A stretch of DNA of 64,000 nt, from positions 17,132 through 81,131 of the forward strand of contig NZ_BMNK01000010.1 of assembly GCF_014646515.1 (NCBI RefSeq). Reading direction: 5' to 3'. This DNA comes from Nonomuraea glycinis. Lineage in GTDB: Bacteria > Actinomycetota > Actinomycetes > Streptosporangiales > Streptosporangiaceae. The translations under genes were made by a program, and so were the position numbers. Shown one piece after another: positions 61,197-64,000 of this stretch. The notes beneath the pieces were generated by a model. It worked only from the letters and a program-made list of their open reading frames with translations, did not search any database and was not told the DNA's origin. Each line of letters opens with the position of its first letter. The first letter of the stretch is position 1.

Positions 61197-62425
61197 CCAT
61201 GGACTGCCGGCACGCCGAATTCACCCTCGACCCCGCCACTCCCGACGTGCACGCCGACAACGAACGGCTGCGCGAGCTCGGGCCGCTGGTCCCGGTGGAG
61301 ATCGACGGGGTGCGCGCGTGGGCCGCCACCCGCCACGCCACACTGGCGGCGGTGCTCGCCCATCCGGACCTGTCGAGGGACGTACGCCACTGGGCCCCGG
61401 AAGGACGGGCCGCCGTCTCCATGGCCACCGCCGTCGGCAAGATCACCTCGGACACGTCCATGCTGAACTCCGAAGGCGAGGCGCACCGGCGGCTGCGTAC
61501 CCCGCTGATCAGGGCGTTCACCGCGCGCCGGGTGCAGGAGCTGCGCCCGCGCGTCGCCGAGATGGCCGCCGACGTGGTCGACGCGCTCGCGAAGCTGCCG
61601 TCGGGGCCGGTCGACCTGCGGCAGCACTTCGCCTACCCGCTGCCGCGCGACGTCATCTCCGAGCTCATGGGCATCCCGGAGGGCATGCGGGAGCAGCTGC
61701 ACGAGCTCACCGACGTGGCCGCCCGCGTCGGCGACGGCCCCGACGACGTGAGCGGCCACCGGGCCGCCCTGTACGAGCTGCTCGACGAGGTCATCGAGGT
61801 GCGCCGCGGCACGCCCGGTGAGGACCTGATCACCGACCTGATCGAGGTCCGCGAACAGGACGGCGAGCGGCTCAGCAGATCCGAGCTGCTCGACACGATC
61901 GAGCTGCTGTTCATCGCCGGACACGTGACCACCGTCAACCTGCTCACCAACGCCGCCCGCGCCATGCTGACGCGGCCCGACCAGCTCGCCCTCGTCCTGA
62001 GCGGCGAGCGGCCGTGGAGCGCGGTGGTCGAGGAGACGCTCCGCTGGGACTCGCCCGTCGCGCACTTCCCGATGCGCTACGCGGTGCGGGACCTGGAGAT
62101 CGACGGGATCCGGCTGCGCAAGGGCGAGGCGGTCGTGGCCTGCTTCGCCTCGGCCGGCCGCGACCCGGACCGGTACGGCGAGCGGGCCGGCCGCTTCGAC
62201 GTGGCCGCCCCGCAGCCGGGGCACCTGTCGTTCGGGCACGGCACCCACTTCTGCCTGGGCGCGCCACTGGCCAGGCTGGAAGGCGAGGTGGCACTGGCCG
62301 CGCTGTTCGAGGCCTATCCCCGGATGGTGCTCGCCGGGCCGGACAGCGGCACCCGCCCGCTCGGCACGGTGCTGGGCAACAGCACCAGAAGCCTGCCCGT
62401 ACTGCTCGGTGAGAGGTCGGTATGA
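61193..62425 (+). CDS. Cytochrome P450
   Basis: The 410-residue bacterial class I P450 has heme ligand Cys354 in FGHGTHFCLGAP, ExxR in EETLRW and the I-helix AGHVTT. The usual acid before the I-helix threonine (AGxE/DT) is replaced by Val, which may alter oxygen activation. ATGA overlap with the oxidase upstream and the ligase downstream. No ferredoxin or reductase gene is in the operon, so redox partners come from elsewhere. Confidence 0.93.
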   Translation: MTMDCRHAEFTLDPATPDVHADNERLRELGPLVPVEIDGVRAWAATRHATLAAVLAHPDLSRDVRHWAPEGRAAVSMATAVGKITSDTSMLNSEGEAHRRLRTPLIRAFTARRVQELRPRVAEMAADVVDALAKLPSGPVDLRQHFAYPLPRDVISELMGIPEGMREQLHELTDVAARVGDGPDDVSGHRAALYELLDEVIEVRRGTPGEDLITDLIEVREQDGERLSRSELLDTIELLFIAGHVTTVNLLTNAARAMLTRPDQLALVLSGERPWSAVVEETLRWDSPVAHFPMRYAVRDLEIDGIRLRKGEAVVACFASAGRDPDRYGERAGRFDVAAPQPGHLSFGHGTHFCLGAPLARLEGEVALAALFEAYPRMVLAGPDSGTRPLGTVLGNSTRSLPVLLGERSV

Positions 62426-63981
62426 GCTTCGGCCAGGCGATCATCGACGGTCTGCGCGCCGCGGGCCCGCGCGAGGTGCTCGTGCGCGGCTCGCGGCGGC
62501 TGACCGGGCAGGACGTCCTGGCGATGGTGTCGGGAGCCGCACGCTCGCTGGAAGCCGGCGGCGTGCGGCCCGGCGACGCCATCGCCTTCCTGAACGGCAG
62601 AGGCCCCGAGTCGGTCATCGGCCGGCTCGTGGCCTTCGCCCTCGACTGCCCCGCCATCCAGGTGCTGCCCGGACTTCCCGTGGAGGTCGCGGCCGAGACC
62701 ATGCGGGCGCTGCGCGCCACGGCGGTGCTGTACGAGCCCGACCGCAAGGAGGAGGCCGACCGGCTGCTCGCCGCCTGTCCGGTGCCCGTCCACCGCTCGT
62801 TCGACGACCTGCTCGACCACCCGGGCAGCCGGCCGGTGACCCTGCCGGCGACCCGGCCGGAGGACCTGTCGTCGGTGACCTTCACCAACGGCACCACCGG
62901 CGACCGCAAGGCCGTCGCCTACAGCCACCGCGCCGAGGTGGCCCACCTCGACGCGGCCCGCGCCTTGTTCGGCGCCTGGCCGTGGCGGCTGCTGGTGTGG
63001 CCCGGCCACCACCTGCCCGGCCTGATGGCCCAGTGGACGCTCGCCGCCGCCGGCACCGCGCTGCTGGTGGACGAAGGGGAGATCGGCCGTGAGTGGGAGG
63101 TGATCGCCCGCGAGCGGGCGACGCACGTGCTCGCCGGCCCGCCGTTCCCCTTCTACACCTTCACCCGCCGCATCCCGGACGAGCCGGGCAGCGTGCCGCT
63201 CCTGCTGTACGGCGGCGCGGCGGCGGTCCCGGCGCGCACCTGGGAGGCGGCCCGGCGGCTCGGTCCCGCGCTCATGCAGACGTACGGGCTGAGCGAGGCC
63301 GGCTTCGTCACCGCGCTGCCACCCGCCGACCACGCGAACCCCGGCCTGCTCACCTCCGTCGGCCGCGCCGTACCCGGTGTGGAGCTCCAGGTGCGCGACT
63401 CGGCCTCCGTGCCCGTCTCCGTCCCGGCCGGCGAGGTCGGCGAGGTGTGGGTCCGCTCGCCGCAGGTCATGACCGGGTACGTGAACGACCCACGGCGCAC
63501 CGCGGAGACCCTGCGGGGCGGCTGGGTCCGTACCGGAGACCTGGGGCGTCTCGACGGCGGCTACCTGTTCCTCGTCGACCGGGTGGAGAGCGGGTTGCCG
63601 CCCGGCGTGCACGCCTACCCGATCGAACACGCCCTGACCGGCCACCCGTCCGTCACGGACGCGGCCGTCATCGCCCTGCGCGGCCCGGACGGCCGAGCGG
63701 TCACCGCCGCGGTCGTCCAGGTGAACGGCCCGGACACCAGCGACCCTGGCGCGTCCGGCCCGGACACGCCATCTCCGCGCGTAGGCGCCGTGGACGCGCG
63801 GGAGCTGTGCGACCTGGTCCGCAGCTCGCTCGGCCCGGCCAGTGAACCCGGACACCTGTGGGTGGTCGACGACCTTCCGCGCACGTCCGCCGGCAAACCG
63901 GACAAGGCAGCGCTGCTCGCCCGGTTCCAGCCTCTCGTGGACCAGCATGCGAAGGGCGCCGCCACCGTCGGTCCCGCCTGA
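62422..63981 (+). CDS. AMP-forming ligase of the ANL superfamily
   Basis: The 519-residue protein has a P-loop TNGTTGDRKAVAYSH, A5 TYGLSEAG, A7 VRTGDLGRL and a C-terminal catalytic Lys in TSAGKPDK. It could form an acyl-CoA or an acyl-AMP for amide bond formation; no carrier domain is attached. It is last in the overlapped operon. The C-terminal subdomain carries a Pro/Asp/Ser-rich insertion (NGPDTSDPGASGPDTP). The substrate is unknown. Confidence 0.9.
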   Translation: MSFGQAIIDGLRAAGPREVLVRGSRRLTGQDVLAMVSGAARSLEAGGVRPGDAIAFLNGRGPESVIGRLVAFALDCPAIQVLPGLPVEVAAETMRALRATAVLYEPDRKEEADRLLAACPVPVHRSFDDLLDHPGSRPVTLPATRPEDLSSVTFTNGTTGDRKAVAYSHRAEVAHLDAARALFGAWPWRLLVWPGHHLPGLMAQWTLAAAGTALLVDEGEIGREWEVIARERATHVLAGPPFPFYTFTRRIPDEPGSVPLLLYGGAAAVPARTWEAARRLGPALMQTYGLSEAGFVTALPPADHANPGLLTSVGRAVPGVELQVRDSASVPVSVPAGEVGEVWVRSPQVMTGYVNDPRRTAETLRGGWVRTGDLGRLDGGYLFLVDRVESGLPPGVHAYPIEHALTGHPSVTDAAVIALRGPDGRAVTAAVVQVNGPDTSDPGASGPDTPSPRVGAVDARELCDLVRSSLGPASEPGHLWVVDDLPRTSAGKPDKAALLARFQPLVDQHAKGAATVGPA

Positions 63982-64000
63982 TCCTCGGTCCCGCCTGATC
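63964..64000. repeat. Stop-spanning tandem duplication at the end of the ligase gene
   Basis: The sequence CGGTCCCGCCTGATC at the ligase stop is repeated once directly after (CTCGGTCCCGCCTGATC), reaching the window edge. It may continue beyond. Confidence 0.7.

Overview
The window is high-GC (roughly 70% or more) actinomycete chromosome. Gene content points to the Streptosporangiales, probably Nonomuraea or a close relative. The clues are several F420-type LLM oxidoreductases, membrane Ser/Thr kinases with long proline-rich linkers, MEP-pathway genes, frequent GTG starts and very short or absent 5' leaders. This placement is inference; no rRNA or other marker lies in the window. No tRNA, rRNA, CRISPR array or prophage was seen.

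Layout. 1-2.8 kb: the end of a PucR-type regulator, a TetR regulator and an aldehyde dehydrogenase. 2.8-7.2 kb: a solitary NACHT (STAND) ATPase followed by a complete IS200/IS605 element (tnpA and tnpB divergent, hairpin ends). 7.2-15.6 kb: a secreted trypsin-like protease, dxr and ispG with no site-2 protease gene between them, a tandem-MarR regulator facing a haloalkane dehalogenase, an S33 peptidase and a GNAT enzyme. 15.6-21.5 kb: an LLM/LLM/HipA-like kinase/DUF3037 operon, a divergent third LLM enzyme and Ser/Thr kinase 1. 21.6-23.2 kb: a tnpB-only element wedged between kinase 1 and PASTA kinase 2. 25.4-35.3 kb: assorted regulators with nearby targets (TetR, lipoprotein, Gfo/Idh plus ROK, TetR plus MMPL), glutamate dehydrogenase, and a cupin followed by an ArsR-rhodanese fusion. 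35.3-36.5 kb: a decayed DUF234 ATPase pseudogene containing a 71-bp inversion. 36.5-43.4 kb: alcohol dehydrogenase divergent from a branched-chain-type ABC importer with a fused permease-permease-ATPase polypeptide, then a fourth LLM enzyme. 43.5-47.9 kb: a CHAP-domain surface protein, a second tnpB-only element and a thioesterase remnant. 47.9-55.1 kb: an acyl-CoA operon (DUF35, VOC, acyl-CoA ligase, ADP-forming acyl-CoA synthetase, SDR) behind kinase 3. 55.2-64 kb: an isochorismatase-fold/SDR pair, a serine hydrolase, then a short Cys-containing leader ORF with a terminator-like hairpin and a tightly overlapped operon of cyclase, cucumopine-synthase-like protein, FAD amine oxidase, P450 and AMP-ligase.

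How it works together. The most striking signal is a 16-bp palindrome, consensus CCAAGCGNNYGCTMGG, found six times and every time at a promoter: 19031, 37656, 37715, 42523, 53254 and 55179. The genes behind it are LLM oxidoreductases, alcohol dehydrogenase, the ABC importer, acyl-CoA activation genes and SDRs. Together they look like one scattered regulon for uptake and oxidation of an unidentified carboxylic or alicyclic compound. The 58-64 kb operon is a separate, unusual pathway whose product or substrate cannot be named from sequence. Other recurring themes are short tandem repeats that start in the last codons of genes and span the stop codon, and -10 boxes placed so that transcription would start on the start codon.
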